A stretch of DNA of 51,472 bases from Flavobacteriaceae bacterium UBA1682 (GCA_002320285.1 DCKE01000024.1:154270-205741); one strand, 5' to 3'. Counted from the first letter of the stretch, positions 1 to 8,475 are shown. The notes: a model not told the origin generated them from the sequence alone. Numbers and translations: made by a program.

Positions 1-329
1 TACGCGTATTCGCCCTTACACGTAAAAAGGGAGCGGTCTAACAACTTATCTTTTTATAAGCCTATTTGCCTTTTTGTAAGCCTATTTGCGTATTCGCCCA
101 TCAGCCCATCAGCGTATCAGCATAACAAAGCCTATTTGCCCATTCGCATATACGCGTATTCGCCCTTACACGAAAAAAGGGATCGGTCTAACAACTTATC
201 TTTTTATAAGCCTATTTGCCTATACGCACATACGCGTATTCGCCCATCAGCCCATCAGCCCATCAGCCCATCAGCCCATCAGCCCATCAGCCCATCAGCA
301 CATCAGCACATCAGCGTATCCGCTTCCCC
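1..329 (-). repeat. Octamer-phased repeat tract downstream of the sirtuin gene
   Basis: The tract contains a 70-bp direct repeat (1-70 and 151-220, 2 mismatches). It also holds seven tandem copies of CCCATCAG (243-298), then two of CACATCAG (299-314) and a degenerate unit. Read on the minus strand, in the sense of the preceding sirtuin gene, the unit is GCTGATGG-like and begins about 8 nt after the sirtuin stop. It is the inverted relative of the tract at 18996-19385: both share modules such as GCGAATACGCGTAT and GCAAATAGGC. The plus strand is free of stops over long stretches only because the unit lacks a stop on that strand, so I do not call those open frames genes. The tract runs off the window start. 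Confidence 0.9.
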
Positions 330-1031
330 TCAAAGTGTTTGTCCCCAACTGATGATTTCCTCTTTGATCATTTTTAGTCCTTTACTGGCTTTTTCGGGGA
401 TTATTTTAAGGTGTTGGTAAGTATGTGCAATTGGTGCAGGTTTGGGGTCTATATAGTAAACTATAGCTTCTTCAGGGGCATAATCCATTAGTGAAGCAGC
501 GGGATAAACCTGTAATGACGTTCCGATGACAATTACAAAATCGGCTTCTTTTACGATATCTATGGCGCGTTCGAATTCTGGGACGGCTTCTCCAAACCAT
601 ACGATATCCGGGCGTAAGGCATCTCCTTGAGCATTGCGATCGAGGCCGGTTAAATCGGTGGTCCAGTCCAAGGTCAATGTGGCATCGCGAACACTTCGCA
701 CTTTTAATAGTTCGCCGTGTAAGTGAATAACATTTTGACTGCCAGCTCTTTCGTGTAAATCATCAACATTCTGAGTTATGATGGTCATCTTAAAGTCGTT
801 CTGTAAATCAGCTAAGATTTGATGTCCTTCGTTGGGACTTACTTCCAATAGTTGCTTACGACGTTGGTTGTAAAAATCTAAGACTAGCTCTTGATTTCTA
901 TTCCACCCTTCGGGCGAAGCTACCTCCATAACATCGTGTCCCTCCCAGAGGCCGTCTGCATCTCTAAAGGTATTTATACCGCTCTCGGCACTCATACCAG
1001 CACCGGATAGTACGACTAATTTTTTTTCCAT
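330..1031 (-). CDS. cobB: Sir2-family NAD-dependent protein deacylase without zinc cysteines
   Basis: A cytosolic 233-aa sirtuin that removes acyl groups from lysines using NAD+. Visible motifs are the NAD-binding GAGMSAESGINTFRDADGLW (about 10-29), TQNVDDLHERAG (about 85-96) and the catalytic histidine in HLHGE (about 102). The FYNQRR segment (about 53-58) carries the Tyr-x-x-Arg pair that in class III sirtuins recognises succinyl or malonyl groups, so desuccinylase-type activity is inferred. The protein has no cysteine at all, so the usual four-Cys zinc site after the catalytic His is absent; the Cys expected just after HLHG is replaced in KVRS. It is divergent from the trmH-like gene. Its stop is followed by an octamer-repeat tract. 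Confidence 0.93.
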   Translation of the reverse strand: MEKKLVVLSGAGMSAESGINTFRDADGLWEGHDVMEVASPEGWNRNQELVLDFYNQRRKQLLEVSPNEGHQILADLQNDFKMTIITQNVDDLHERAGSQNVIHLHGELLKVRSVRDATLTLDWTTDLTGLDRNAQGDALRPDIVWFGEAVPEFERAIDIVKEADFVIVIGTSLQVYPAASLMDYAPEEAIVYYIDPKPAPIAHTYQHLKIIPEKASKGLKMIKEEIISWGQTL

Positions 1032-1040
1032 ATCTTTTTA

Positions 1041-1071
1041 TTGTAAACCGATTAGGGTGTTGTTATCTTTG
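1041..1071 (+). promoter_or_regulatory. Bacteroidota-type promoter for the trmH-like gene
   Basis: TTG at 1041-1043, a 20-bp spacer, then TATCTTTG at 1064-1071. This fits the Bacteroidota consensus (TTG, 17-23 bp, TAnnTTTG). The ATG follows 27 bp downstream. Confidence 0.65.
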
Positions 1072-1098
1072 TTGATTCAAGAAAGTTAATACTAAATA

Positions 1099-1782
1099 AT
1101 GATTTCTACCAACAAACTATTTCAAAATATAGACTACTTAAATTATTTGGAAGATTTTATCACTGAGAATCGGAAAGCGGGATTTATAGAAGTTTTAAAA
1201 AACAGAACCAAACATTTTACTATAGTAACAGAAGATTTGTTTCAGTTGCACAATACGAGTGCGGTGATGCGAAGCTGTGAAGTTTTTGGGCTTCAAGATC
1301 TGCATGTGATCGAAGAAAATATGGGAAAAACCATCGATAAAGAAATTGCAATGGGAGCAGAGAAGTGGGTCGATATCCACAGACACAATTCCAGTCAAAA
1401 TTGTATCGATCATTTGCGCTCAAAAGGCTATCAGATCGTTGCGACAACGCCACATGCGGATTCCAATCTATTAGAAAATTTTGATATATCCAAACCCGCA
1501 GCCTTGTTCTTTGGAACAGAGCGATCTGGTTTGTCAGATGAGATTATGAATCAGGCCGATAGTTATATTAAAATTCCGATGGTTGGATTTACAGAGAGTT
1601 TAAATATTTCGGTTTCGGCTGCTATCGTGATTCAAGACATCACAACGCGATTGCGAAATTCTGAAGTAGCATGGAATTTAACGGCGGAAGAGATGTTGGA
1701 AAAACGCATTGATTGGGCTAGAAAAACCATTAAGGATATTGATAATATTACCGACCGTTTTATACAATTACAAGGTTTGTAG
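1099..1782 (+). CDS. trmH: TrmH-family (SpoU) RNA 2'-O-ribose methyltransferase
   Basis: A 227-aa SPOUT enzyme. The three SpoU motifs are visible: NTSAVMRSCEVFG (about 52-64), FFGTERSGLS (about 138-147) and IPMVGFTESLNISVSAAI (about 159-176), which together form the knotted SAM site. Length and architecture fit tRNA (guanosine-18-2'-O)-methyltransferase TrmH, including a C-terminal helical extension. Assignment to tRNA Gm18 rather than another RNA is inferred from similarity to TrmH. A clear promoter precedes it and a strong bidirectional hairpin follows it. Confidence 0.9.
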   Translation: MISTNKLFQNIDYLNYLEDFITENRKAGFIEVLKNRTKHFTIVTEDLFQLHNTSAVMRSCEVFGLQDLHVIEENMGKTIDKEIAMGAEKWVDIHRHNSSQNCIDHLRSKGYQIVATTPHADSNLLENFDISKPAALFFGTERSGLSDEIMNQADSYIKIPMVGFTESLNISVSAAIVIQDITTRLRNSEVAWNLTAEEMLEKRIDWARKTIKDIDNITDRFIQLQGL

Positions 1783-1805
1783 TTTACTACAACTCCCGAA
1801 TTACG

Positions 1806-1848
1806 AAAAAAAAACAGGCTTGTCTTTTTAGACAAGCCTGTTTTTTTT
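1806..1848. terminator. Bidirectional terminator between trmH-like gene and terC
   Basis: A 12-bp perfect stem (AACAGGCTTGTC 1813-1824 with GACAAGCCTGTT 1831-1842) and a 6-nt loop, with an A tract on the left and a T tract on the right. It can serve both converging genes. Confidence 0.92.
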
Positions 1849-1853
1849 AAGTA

Positions 1854-2636
1854 TTATTTTGAGCTCTTCTTACGCAACTTCATGTTGATGAACTCTACCG
1901 CTAGTGAAAAAGCAATAGCAAAATAGAGGTATCCTTTTGGGACAGCTCCAACTTCTTGTCCAGCTAATACAGCATGAGAAATATGCATACTTTCTGTAGT
2001 CAGCATAAAACCAATAAGAATTAAGAAGGAAAGTGCCAAGATTTGAATAGATGGATTTCTATTGACGAAATTACCTACAGGTACAGCAAAAATCATCATA
2101 ACCGCTACAGATACAATGACTGCGGCAATCATAATATATAATGCTCCAGCAACGCCATTGGTCATACCAACAGCTGTAAGTATACTGTCTACAGAAAATA
2201 TAATGTCGATCATAAGGATTTGAAACAAGATATTTCCAAAAGACTTATGAATTAATTTTTTAGTATCTATAGGGGAGTCGTGGTGTTCGATATGGTTTAC
2301 TTTTTCGTGGATTTCCTTGGTAGACTTATAAATTAAGAAAATACCTCCGGCCAGTAAAATAATTGCTTGTCCGTTAAAGTCGGCCTTAAACCAGCCCCAA
2401 TCTACACTTAAAAAGGTTTGCTTCATCGCGATTAGATAACTAACTCCAAACAGCAATCCAATACGCATAAACATCGCTAAAAACAATCCAATACGGGTTG
2501 CTTTTCTACGTTGTTCTTCGGGTAATTTCCCCGTTACTATGGAAATAAAAATAATGTTGTCAATTCCAAGAATGATTTCTAGGAATGTTAAGGTTAAGAA
2601 TGCTACTATAGCATCTGCGGATAATAATACTTCCAT
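1854..2636 (-). CDS. TerC family integral membrane protein
   Basis: A 260-aa polytopic inner-membrane protein with about seven hydrophobic segments. The TerC-family signature is clear near the N terminus (LEIILGIDNIIFISI, about 19-33) and repeats as MIDIIFSVDSILTAVGMT (about 142-159). These acidic D-N/D-S positions within helices are typical of the family. TerC proteins are linked to metal export (manganese in several bacteria) and tellurite resistance; the substrate here is not shown by the sequence. It is the last gene of a leftward run beginning at murQ, 16 bp after the lipoprotein gene. Confidence 0.9.
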   Translation of the reverse strand: MEVLLSADAIVAFLTLTFLEIILGIDNIIFISIVTGKLPEEQRRKATRIGLFLAMFMRIGLLFGVSYLIAMKQTFLSVDWGWFKADFNGQAIILLAGGIFLIYKSTKEIHEKVNHIEHHDSPIDTKKLIHKSFGNILFQILMIDIIFSVDSILTAVGMTNGVAGALYIMIAAVIVSVAVMMIFAVPVGNFVNRNPSIQILALSFLILIGFMLTTESMHISHAVLAGQEVGAVPKGYLYFAIAFSLAVEFINMKLRKKSSK

Positions 2637-2652
2637 AATTAGTTTAAATAGA

Positions 2653-3027
2653 TTATTCGGAAACCTTTTCGATAACTCCGCGTTGTTTTTTTGCGTCTCC
2701 GACTATACCATACTCGAAAGTATAGGTCTTACCCTCGGTGGTTAAGATCTTCATGCTAACGGCTTTTTGTTCTGCTCTATTCTTCGGCTTAACTTTTTGT
2801 AATACATATTCACAATCATTAATCCATCGAATGCTAGAAGTATCAACTTGACCCTCAAAAGTTTCGATTTCGATGCTGTCGTTTCTGACAAAGCGCGAGG
2901 TTTTTTTGACTCCGTCAATTTCGGTTTCGAAGACAAAGGTACCCGTTTTAAAATCTTTACAATTGCGTTCTTGTTGATAACAAGATACCAATAACAGGGT
3001 TAAAGGTATTAAAAAAAGCTTTCTCAT
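2653..3027 (-). CDS. Small conserved lipoprotein
   Basis: 124 aa with a short signal peptide and lipobox ending LLLVSC (Cys16), so probably membrane-anchored and exported. The mature part is rich in beta-prone segments such as GTFVFETEIDGVKKTSRFVR. I recall close flavobacterial relatives carrying the name 'DNA topoisomerase IV'; nothing here supports that function, since it is far too short and is secreted. It sits between DUF6095 and terC in the murQ operon. Function unknown. Confidence 0.82.
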   Translation of the reverse strand: MRKLFLIPLTLLLVSCYQQERNCKDFKTGTFVFETEIDGVKKTSRFVRNDSIEIETFEGQVDTSSIRWINDCEYVLQKVKPKNRAEQKAVSMKILTTEGKTYTFEYGIVGDAKKQRGVIEKVSE

Positions 3028-3053
3028 GATATATGTTGTTTTAAATTCTAAAA

Positions 3054-3299
3054 TTATTTACCGAATAAGGATTTCATTAAGGTTTGTATTCCCTTAAAAA
3101 AAAGTAACATCGAAGTCAGGCACATAAAAATACCAAGTCCTAACACAAAATAATAGAAGGGGTGGTTGGGGTTTTTAAATGCGCTATTGATCACAACCGG
3201 TCCTATAAACATTAAAGGAAGTGTCAGGGCTAGAAATTTGATGCCCTTAACCAGAAATTTTCTGTTTGTGTGCTGCTGTTGTTCTTGATTCTCTTCCAT
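3054..3299 (-). CDS. DUF6095-like small membrane protein
   Basis: 81 aa: a charged, glutamine-rich N terminus (MEENQEQQQHTNRK) followed by two hydrophobic helices (about 21-41 and 48-70). It starts 5 bp after the murQ stop, so it is translated from the murQ transcript. The family is found in flavobacteria and has no assigned role. Confidence 0.8.
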   Translation of the reverse strand: MEENQEQQQHTNRKFLVKGIKFLALTLPLMFIGPVVINSAFKNPNHPFYYFVLGLGIFMCLTSMLLFFKGIQTLMKSLFGK

Positions 3300-3304
3300 C
3301 GGTA

Positions 3305-4117
3305 TTATGATTTAAATTGTTCGATAGCCTTCCGTACGGTTTGATGTTGCTCCAACAATAGGGCGGCTTCTTCTGTAGTTATGTTTAAGGAGGTACTGAT
3401 GATTTGTATACCTCGTTGTATTAATTTTGCATTGGTCATTTTCATATCGACCATTTTATTCCCTTTGACTTTGCCCAATTGGATCATCGCAGTGGTTGAG
3501 ATCATGTTTAGTACGAGCTTTTGAGCGGTACCGGCCTTCATACGGGAGCTTCCGGTAATCAATTCAGGGCCTACAACAACCTCTACAGGATAGTCGGCAA
3601 TGACGCTTAAGGGGCTATTTTGGTTGGATGTTATACAAGCTGTGGAGATTCGATTCTTAGTACATTGTTTTAAGGCTTCGATCACATAAGGGGTAGTACC
3701 TGATGCGGCAATACCAATTACGATGTCTTTGGAGTTGATGTGAAACTGTTGCAAATCTAACCAGCCTTGTTGCGGGTGATCTTCGGCATTCTCAACGGCA
3801 TTTCTAATGGCTTGATCACCACCAGCTATAAGACCAATAACCACATTGGAATCGACTCCAAAGGTAGGAGGGCATTCGGAGGCGTCTAAAATACCCATTC
3901 TGCCCGAAGTTCCCGCTCCTATATAAAAAAGACGTCCTCCATTTTTAAGGCAATGAACCACTTGAACGATCACCGCTTCAATCTGTGGTAAAGCCCTTTC
4001 AACAGCCAAAGGAACTGTTTTGTCTTCGGTATTGATATGCCTTAATACTTCTGAAATAGACATTTTTTCTAAATCATTATAGGCGGAATCCTGCTCGGTA
4101 GTTTTAATAAAACTCAT
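3305..4117 (-). CDS. murQ: N-acetylmuramic acid 6-phosphate etherase
   Basis: A 270-aa cytosolic SIS-domain lyase that splits the lactyl ether of MurNAc-6-phosphate to give GlcNAc-6-phosphate, a step in peptidoglycan recycling. The phosphosugar loop GAGTSGRMGILDASECPPTF (about 67-86) includes the conserved Glu of the SECPPT segment. GSSRMKAGTAQKLVLNMIST (about 189-208) is also diagnostic. It is slightly shorter than the roughly 300-aa enterobacterial enzyme. No recycling kinase (anmK/murK) is adjacent. It heads the operon murQ-DUF6095-lipoprotein-terC and has a good promoter. Confidence 0.95.
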   Translation of the reverse strand: MSFIKTTEQDSAYNDLEKMSISEVLRHINTEDKTVPLAVERALPQIEAVIVQVVHCLKNGGRLFYIGAGTSGRMGILDASECPPTFGVDSNVVIGLIAGGDQAIRNAVENAEDHPQQGWLDLQQFHINSKDIVIGIAASGTTPYVIEALKQCTKNRISTACITSNQNSPLSVIADYPVEVVVGPELITGSSRMKAGTAQKLVLNMISTTAMIQLGKVKGNKMVDMKMTNAKLIQRGIQIISTSLNITTEEAALLLEQHQTVRKAIEQFKS

Positions 4118-4140
4118 AGATACTTAAAAATGGATGCTCA

Positions 4141-4169
4141 CAAAGTTACATTTTTTTTGTGAGTTGCAA
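4141..4169 (-). promoter_or_regulatory. Promoter for the murQ operon
   Basis: On the minus strand: TTG (4169-4167), 18-bp spacer, TAACTTTG (4148-4141). The murQ ATG begins 24 bp further on. It matches the Bacteroidota promoter consensus. Confidence 0.65.
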
Positions 4170-4333
4170 TCTATTTGTCAAGAAACCTCTTATTGTAATA
4201 TAGTGCAGAAATTATGATTCGACAATGCCATAAATAGCACAATAAAATCACAAACGGTAGTACTAAGACCTTAGAATACAGCGGCATTAAAAACCAGCTT
4301 CGTTTTGCTATAATTCTTTTGTTTTTTTATAGT

Positions 4334-4362
4334 TTGATATTGTTGGGAATAAACTACTTTTG
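4334..4362 (+). promoter_or_regulatory. Promoter for the RNase P RNA gene
   Basis: TTG at 4334-4336, 18-bp spacer, TACTTTTG at 4355-4362, placed just before the 5' end of the RNase P RNA at about 4366. Confidence 0.7.
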
Positions 4363-4365
4363 CAG

Positions 4366-4675
4366 CAAGCAGACTGCCCTATCGCTAGTTCGTAAGAATT
4401 AGAGGAAAGTCCGGACACCACAGAGTAGCATAGCGGGTAACACCCGTCATTAGAATTTATTCTAAGAGGACAAGTGCAACAGAAAGTATGTACAGGTAAT
4501 GCTGTAGTGAAACCAGGTAAACTCTATGCGGTGAAATGCCATGTATATTTAACGCTTGAGGGCTACTCGCCCGATGTTTTAGGGGTAGGCAGATGGAGCT
4601 ATCGAGTAATTGATAGCCTAGATAAATGATAGGGATGCGTATACGCATACAGAATCCGGCTTATAGGTCTGCTTT
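4366..4675 (+). ncRNA. rnpB: RNase P RNA (bacterial class A)
   Basis: This is the catalytic RNA that matures tRNA 5' ends. The universal core GAGGAAAGTCCGGAC is at about 4402-4416, the ACAGAAA core at about 4479-4485, and GGTGAAATGCCATG-like and AGATGGAGCTATCG segments follow. The ends pair as helix P1: AAGCAGAC (4367-4374) with GTCTGCTT (4667-4674). The 3' strand of P1 runs into a T tract that probably also terminates transcription. Length is about 310 nt. The 63-aa antisense open frame at 4457-4648 is a shadow. Confidence 0.96.
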
Positions 4676-4677
4676 TT

Positions 4678-5259
4678 TTATTCTTCTTCACCGTTTTGTA
4701 CCGTTTCTACTTCTTCTTCAGTAAGAAATTCGAAAAACGAAAATACGGAACCTCCATAATTTTTTTGAAACGAATAGTTGTCTACATGTTTTAAATCAGT
4801 GTATTTAGAGTGTTCGACTACTAACATACCCTCTGAATCCAAGATGTTGTTTTCAAAGACCAATTGGACAATACTCTCAAATTTTTCTTTAGAAAAATCA
4901 TAAGGTGGATCGGCAAAAACGATATCGTAAGAGGATTTGTGTTTTTCAAGAAATTTTATAACGTCAGCTTTTAAGGCTGTAATGTCTAAATCCAACTCCT
5001 TAGCGGTTTTCTTAATAAAATTGACACAGCCAAAATCACCGTCAACACTAACAATCGGACCCGCTCCACGTGATGCAAATTCATAACTGATATTACCCGT
5101 GCCTGAGAAGAGGTCTAAGACTTTTAGTTCGCTTAAATTAAAATGATTGTTCAGTACGTTAAAAAGGGATTCTTTACTCAAATCAGTGGTGGGACGAACA
5201 GGTAAATTCTTCGGTGCCGTTATTCTTCTACCTTTGTGTTGTCCAGATATAATTCTCAT
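4678..5259 (-). CDS. rsmD: 16S rRNA (guanine966-N2)-methyltransferase RsmD
   Basis: A 193-aa SAM-dependent enzyme. The N terminus MRIISGQHKGRRI and RPTTDLSKESLFNVL are characteristic of RsmD. The SAM motif DLFSGTGNISYEFASRGA lies at about 49-66, and the catalytic DPPYDF (about 116-121) is the N6/N2-methyltransferase (N/D)PPY motif. It methylates G966 of 16S rRNA during 30S assembly. Its start overlaps the DUF3822 stop by 4 bp, so the two are co-translated. It converges on rnpB with only a few bases between. The C terminus is acidic. Confidence 0.94.
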   Translation of the reverse strand: MRIISGQHKGRRITAPKNLPVRPTTDLSKESLFNVLNNHFNLSELKVLDLFSGTGNISYEFASRGAGPIVSVDGDFGCVNFIKKTAKELDLDITALKADVIKFLEKHKSSYDIVFADPPYDFSKEKFESIVQLVFENNILDSEGMLVVEHSKYTDLKHVDNYSFQKNYGGSVFSFFEFLTEEEVETVQNGEEE

Positions 5260-6056
5260 GATTGAAATAGGGTATAATATAAATTAAAATGATTGGGTGT
5301 TGAAGTTTGGATATTCGTGTTGATATGGAGTTTTTTGATACTTAATTCACGGATATACTTATAGGCTATTTTAAAAAACTTAGATTCCGAATCTATCGCG
5401 CCTAATAATACTAAGGGGTGAGTATCTGGATTTAGTTCTAACTGTTCGTATACAAACAAGATATAGTAAATGAAATCTTCTGCGGTTTGAAATGCAAAGG
5501 AGTTAAACAGCAGTAATTGATCATTTTTAATCACGATCAGCTCAAAATGAGTATCTTGTAAATAGGCATAAACAACAGTTTCACTGTTGTTGGAGTTGGT
5601 ACTTAAGAGATGGGTAACCAGAGCAGTGTTTATATTTTGGTAGGTGAATGCGCCGAATTTATCCAATAAAAAATTATTAATTGCAATATAGGGCACATAA
5701 ACATTATTCATTTGATACAAATCCATTTCATCAAAAGCGAAAAAATCGGTAGAAAAGACTTTGGTAGAATATTGTAGATAAGCCCCCAAATTATTTTCGT
5801 CAAAAATGGATTGCGGTACAAAAGTATTTAGTGCATTATTGTGTAATACCAAAACTTCATCATAGTCGAGGCGTAGCTTTTCATATTTGCTAAAAATAGT
5901 CTCTAGTTGCTCTTCAATAGGGAAGGCTGTTTGTATGCTTTCTCGATGAAATTCGAGCTGTTCTTGAGTGAGAATATCCTTGGTTAAAAAGGCAAACTCA
6001 TTCAAGGAGACTTGTATAATTAATTGACTGTAATTTTTCGGATCACTCATTGGCAT
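5256..6056 (-). CDS. DUF3822 family protein
   Basis: 266 aa with no signal peptide or membrane segment. Conserved members lie next to rsmD in Bacteroidota, as here (4-bp overlap). The fold appears actin/ASKHA-like from the pattern of alternating strands (VVYAYLQDTHFELIVIKNDQ, about 166-185), but this is only an impression. The gene is co-transcribed with rsmD. Function unknown. Confidence 0.85.
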   Translation of the reverse strand: MPMSDPKNYSQLIIQVSLNEFAFLTKDILTQEQLEFHRESIQTAFPIEEQLETIFSKYEKLRLDYDEVLVLHNNALNTFVPQSIFDENNLGAYLQYSTKVFSTDFFAFDEMDLYQMNNVYVPYIAINNFLLDKFGAFTYQNINTALVTHLLSTNSNNSETVVYAYLQDTHFELIVIKNDQLLLFNSFAFQTAEDFIYYILFVYEQLELNPDTHPLVLLGAIDSESKFFKIAYKYIRELSIKKLHINTNIQTSTPNHFNLYYTLFQS

Positions 6057-6089
6057 TTATTTTGGGGTACTACTGCTACATATACCCGA

Positions 6090-6097
6090 CAAATTTA
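6090..6097 (-). promoter_or_regulatory. Putative -7 box for DUF3822-rsmD
   Basis: TAAATTTG on the minus strand, 33 bp before the DUF3822 start. No clear TTG at the expected upstream distance. Confidence 0.4.
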
Positions 6098-6142
6098 AGC
6101 AAATTTTAAAGGAAGATATCCATTCCTGTTTAAAATCCTTAG

Positions 6143-6150
6143 TATCTTTG
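6143..6150 (+). promoter_or_regulatory. Putative -7 box for the RecD-like helicase gene
   Basis: TATCTTTG matches TAnnTTTG 28 bp before the ATG. No clear upstream TTG. Confidence 0.45.
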
Positions 6151-6178
6151 AAAACTAATCTGTTTTTACTTACTTATA

Positions 6179-7603
6179 ATGACACCCTCTAAATTTTACC
6201 GTTTACTTTTAGATCAATTCCCCTTTGAAGCAACCCTAAAGCAAGATATATTTTTTCAAAAAATCGCTAATTTTGTGACTAGTTCTAAGCAAGATGAATT
6301 GTTTGTATTAAAGGGGTATGCCGGTACGGGAAAAACGTCGTTGTTATCTACGGTTGTAAATCATTTGTCGGCGGTGAACAAGACAGCAGTGATGTTGGCA
6401 CCAACAGGGCGAGCGGCTAAGGTAATATCCAATTATTCACAGCAAGCGGCTTTTACCATTCACAAAAAGATTTATTACCCCAAAAAGGGTAAAGGCGATG
6501 GGTTGCAATTTACGATGCAAGTCAATAAATCGAGAAACACGATATTTATCGTAGATGAGGCCTCGATGATTTCTGATGCTGCTACAGAATCGAATATGTA
6601 TCAAAACGGATCTTTGCTCGATGATTTGATTCATTATGTGTACAGCGGTCGTAATTGTAAGTTAATTTTGATTGGTGATACGGCGCAGTTGCCTCCGGTA
6701 CATATGGATATTAGTCCCGCATTAAATATCGATCAATTGTCGTTCAGTTTTCAAATGGAAGTAGACCATATTGAATTGGATGAAGTGATGCGACAAGAAG
6801 AAAACTCTGGAATCTTATATAATGCCACGGAATTGAGAACCTTATTGGATTCTCAATTCTTTGATACCTTTAAGTTTTACTTAAAAGGTTTTAAGGATAT
6901 TGTCAGATTACAGGATGGACAAGACATTCAAGATGCGATACTAACGGCTTATGATAAGCAGGGACCTGAGGAAACGGCATTTATTGTTCGTGCCAATAAG
7001 AGGGCCAATCAATACAATGAGCAGATTAGAACGCGCATTTTAGACAAAGAAAGTGAACTGGCTGCGGGTGATTATATGATGGTGGTTAAAAACAACTATT
7101 ATTGGTTAAAAGACTCTACGGTTACAGATTTCGTCGCCAATGGAGATATTATTGAAATACTGCAAATTTATAAAATACAGGAACTGTATTCGTTTAGATT
7201 TGCCTCTGTCAAAGTTAGAATGATCGATTATCCACAATTGGCACCATTTGATACGATCTTACTATTGGATACCATTCACAGTGAGTCACCGGCTTTAACC
7301 TATGAAGAATCCAATCGCTTGTATCAAGAGGTGATGTTGGATTATCCCGAAGAGACTTCAAAATTTAAGAAACTGCAGAAAGTCAAGCAGAATGAATATT
7401 TCAATGCCCTACAGGTTAAATTCTCCTATGCGATAACCTGTCATAAATCTCAAGGGGGGCAATGGAACACCGTATTTATTGAGCAGCCTTATTTACCTGA
7501 GGGTATTTCCAAGGAATACATTCGTTGGTTATATACTGCTATGACCAGAGCTAAGGATAAACTGTATTTAATCGGTTTTAAAGACGAGTTTTTTGAAGAC
7601 TAA
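6179..7603 (+). CDS. RecD-like superfamily 1 DNA helicase / AAA ATPase
   Basis: A 474-aa cytosolic ATP-dependent helicase. Walker A is GYAGTGKTSLL (about 45-55), Walker B is FIVDEASMIS (about 123-132), and motif III is LIGDTAQLPPV (about 161-171). The C-terminal UvrD-like part has ITCHKSQGGQWNTVFIE (about 418-434) and YTAMTRAKDKLYLIG (about 452-466). The order and size fit the stand-alone RecD-like helicases of Bacteroidota rather than RecD of RecBCD, since no recB or recC is nearby. Role in DNA repair or recombination is inferred. Confidence 0.9.
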   Translation: MTPSKFYRLLLDQFPFEATLKQDIFFQKIANFVTSSKQDELFVLKGYAGTGKTSLLSTVVNHLSAVNKTAVMLAPTGRAAKVISNYSQQAAFTIHKKIYYPKKGKGDGLQFTMQVNKSRNTIFIVDEASMISDAATESNMYQNGSLLDDLIHYVYSGRNCKLILIGDTAQLPPVHMDISPALNIDQLSFSFQMEVDHIELDEVMRQEENSGILYNATELRTLLDSQFFDTFKFYLKGFKDIVRLQDGQDIQDAILTAYDKQGPEETAFIVRANKRANQYNEQIRTRILDKESELAAGDYMMVVKNNYYWLKDSTVTDFVANGDIIEILQIYKIQELYSFRFASVKVRMIDYPQLAPFDTILLLDTIHSESPALTYEESNRLYQEVMLDYPEETSKFKKLQKVKQNEYFNALQVKFSYAITCHKSQGGQWNTVFIEQPYLPEGISKEYIRWLYTAMTRAKDKLYLIGFKDEFFED

Positions 7604-7726
7604 AACAGTAGTAATTTTAGTGCTATTTGTTCTTAAAGCGTATATTTATAAAGTCGCTGACAACGGAATTTGTAATTAAAAACAAAACGGAGTGATCTAA
7701 TCCTAATTTAAAAACAATATCTATAT

Positions 7727-8473
7727 ATGAAAATTATCGCTGTAATTCCAGCCCGTTATGCTTCTACGCGTTTTCCTGCTAAATTGATGCAGGACTTAGG
7801 GGGTAAAACCATTATTCGACGAACCTATGAAGCCGCTGTGGCGACTCAGTTGTTTGATGATGTTTTTGTAGTAACGGATTCCGAGATTATTTATGACGAA
7901 ATTCGTACATACGGCGGTAAGGTAGTACGCAGTATCAAGGAGCACGAAAGTGGAAGTGATCGTATTGCTGAAGCGGTGGCGGATATTGAAGCGGATATCG
8001 TTGTCAATGTACAAGGTGATGAACCTTTTATCAATAAAGAAAATTTAGAAAAGGTCATTGCTATATTTAAAGAAGATACCGCTAATCAGGTTGATTTAGC
8101 TTCTTTGATGACTCCGATAAACGATTGGGAAAACATAGAGAATCCAAATCATGTCAAAGTCATAGTGGATCAGAATCAAATGGCTTTATATTTTTCAAGA
8201 TCCGTTATACCGTATCCTAGAGATCGGGAAGTGGCGGTACAGTATTATCAGCATATCGGTATTTACGCTTTTCGCAAAGCCGCTTTATTGGAATTTACAA
8301 CCTTGCCGATGAAAAGTCTGGAAGCTTCGGAAAAACTGGAGCAGCTGCGGTATTTGGAATATGGCAAAAAAATAAAAATGGCCGAAACGCACCATGTCGG
8401 TATTGGTATAGATACCATCGAGGATTTGGAGAAAGCCAAAAAGTTATTGGAACAGTTTCCAGAATTAAGATAA
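7727..8473 (+). CDS. kdsB: 3-deoxy-manno-octulosonate cytidylyltransferase
   Basis: A 248-aa cytosolic enzyme that joins CTP and Kdo to give CMP-Kdo for lipopolysaccharide inner core synthesis. Signatures are IPARYASTRFPAKLMQDLGG (about 7-26) for CTP binding, NVQGDEPFI (about 95-103) for the metal site, QHIGIYAFRK (about 180-189) and EASEKLEQLRYLEYG (about 199-213). Length is normal. A strong terminator follows, so it is probably monocistronic. Confidence 0.97.
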   Translation: MKIIAVIPARYASTRFPAKLMQDLGGKTIIRRTYEAAVATQLFDDVFVVTDSEIIYDEIRTYGGKVVRSIKEHESGSDRIAEAVADIEADIVVNVQGDEPFINKENLEKVIAIFKEDTANQVDLASLMTPINDWENIENPNHVKVIVDQNQMALYFSRSVIPYPRDREVAVQYYQHIGIYAFRKAALLEFTTLPMKSLEASEKLEQLRYLEYGKKIKMAETHHVGIGIDTIEDLEKAKKLLEQFPELR

Positions 8474-8475
8474 AA

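Noticed and set aside
86..420. Two overlapping open frames of 88 and 94 codons with Ser-Pro-Ala-His-Gln-rich repeats
   Set aside because: They are translations of the 8-bp repeat, antisense to the sirtuin 3' end, open in several frames because the unit has no stop on that strand. No start context or conservation argues for a protein.
2653..3027. Naming the small lipoprotein 'DNA topoisomerase IV'
   Set aside because: It is 124 aa, has a lipobox and no topoisomerase motif; the label would be a propagated error.
4457..4648. 63-codon minus-strand open frame
   Set aside because: It lies entirely inside the RNase P RNA gene.
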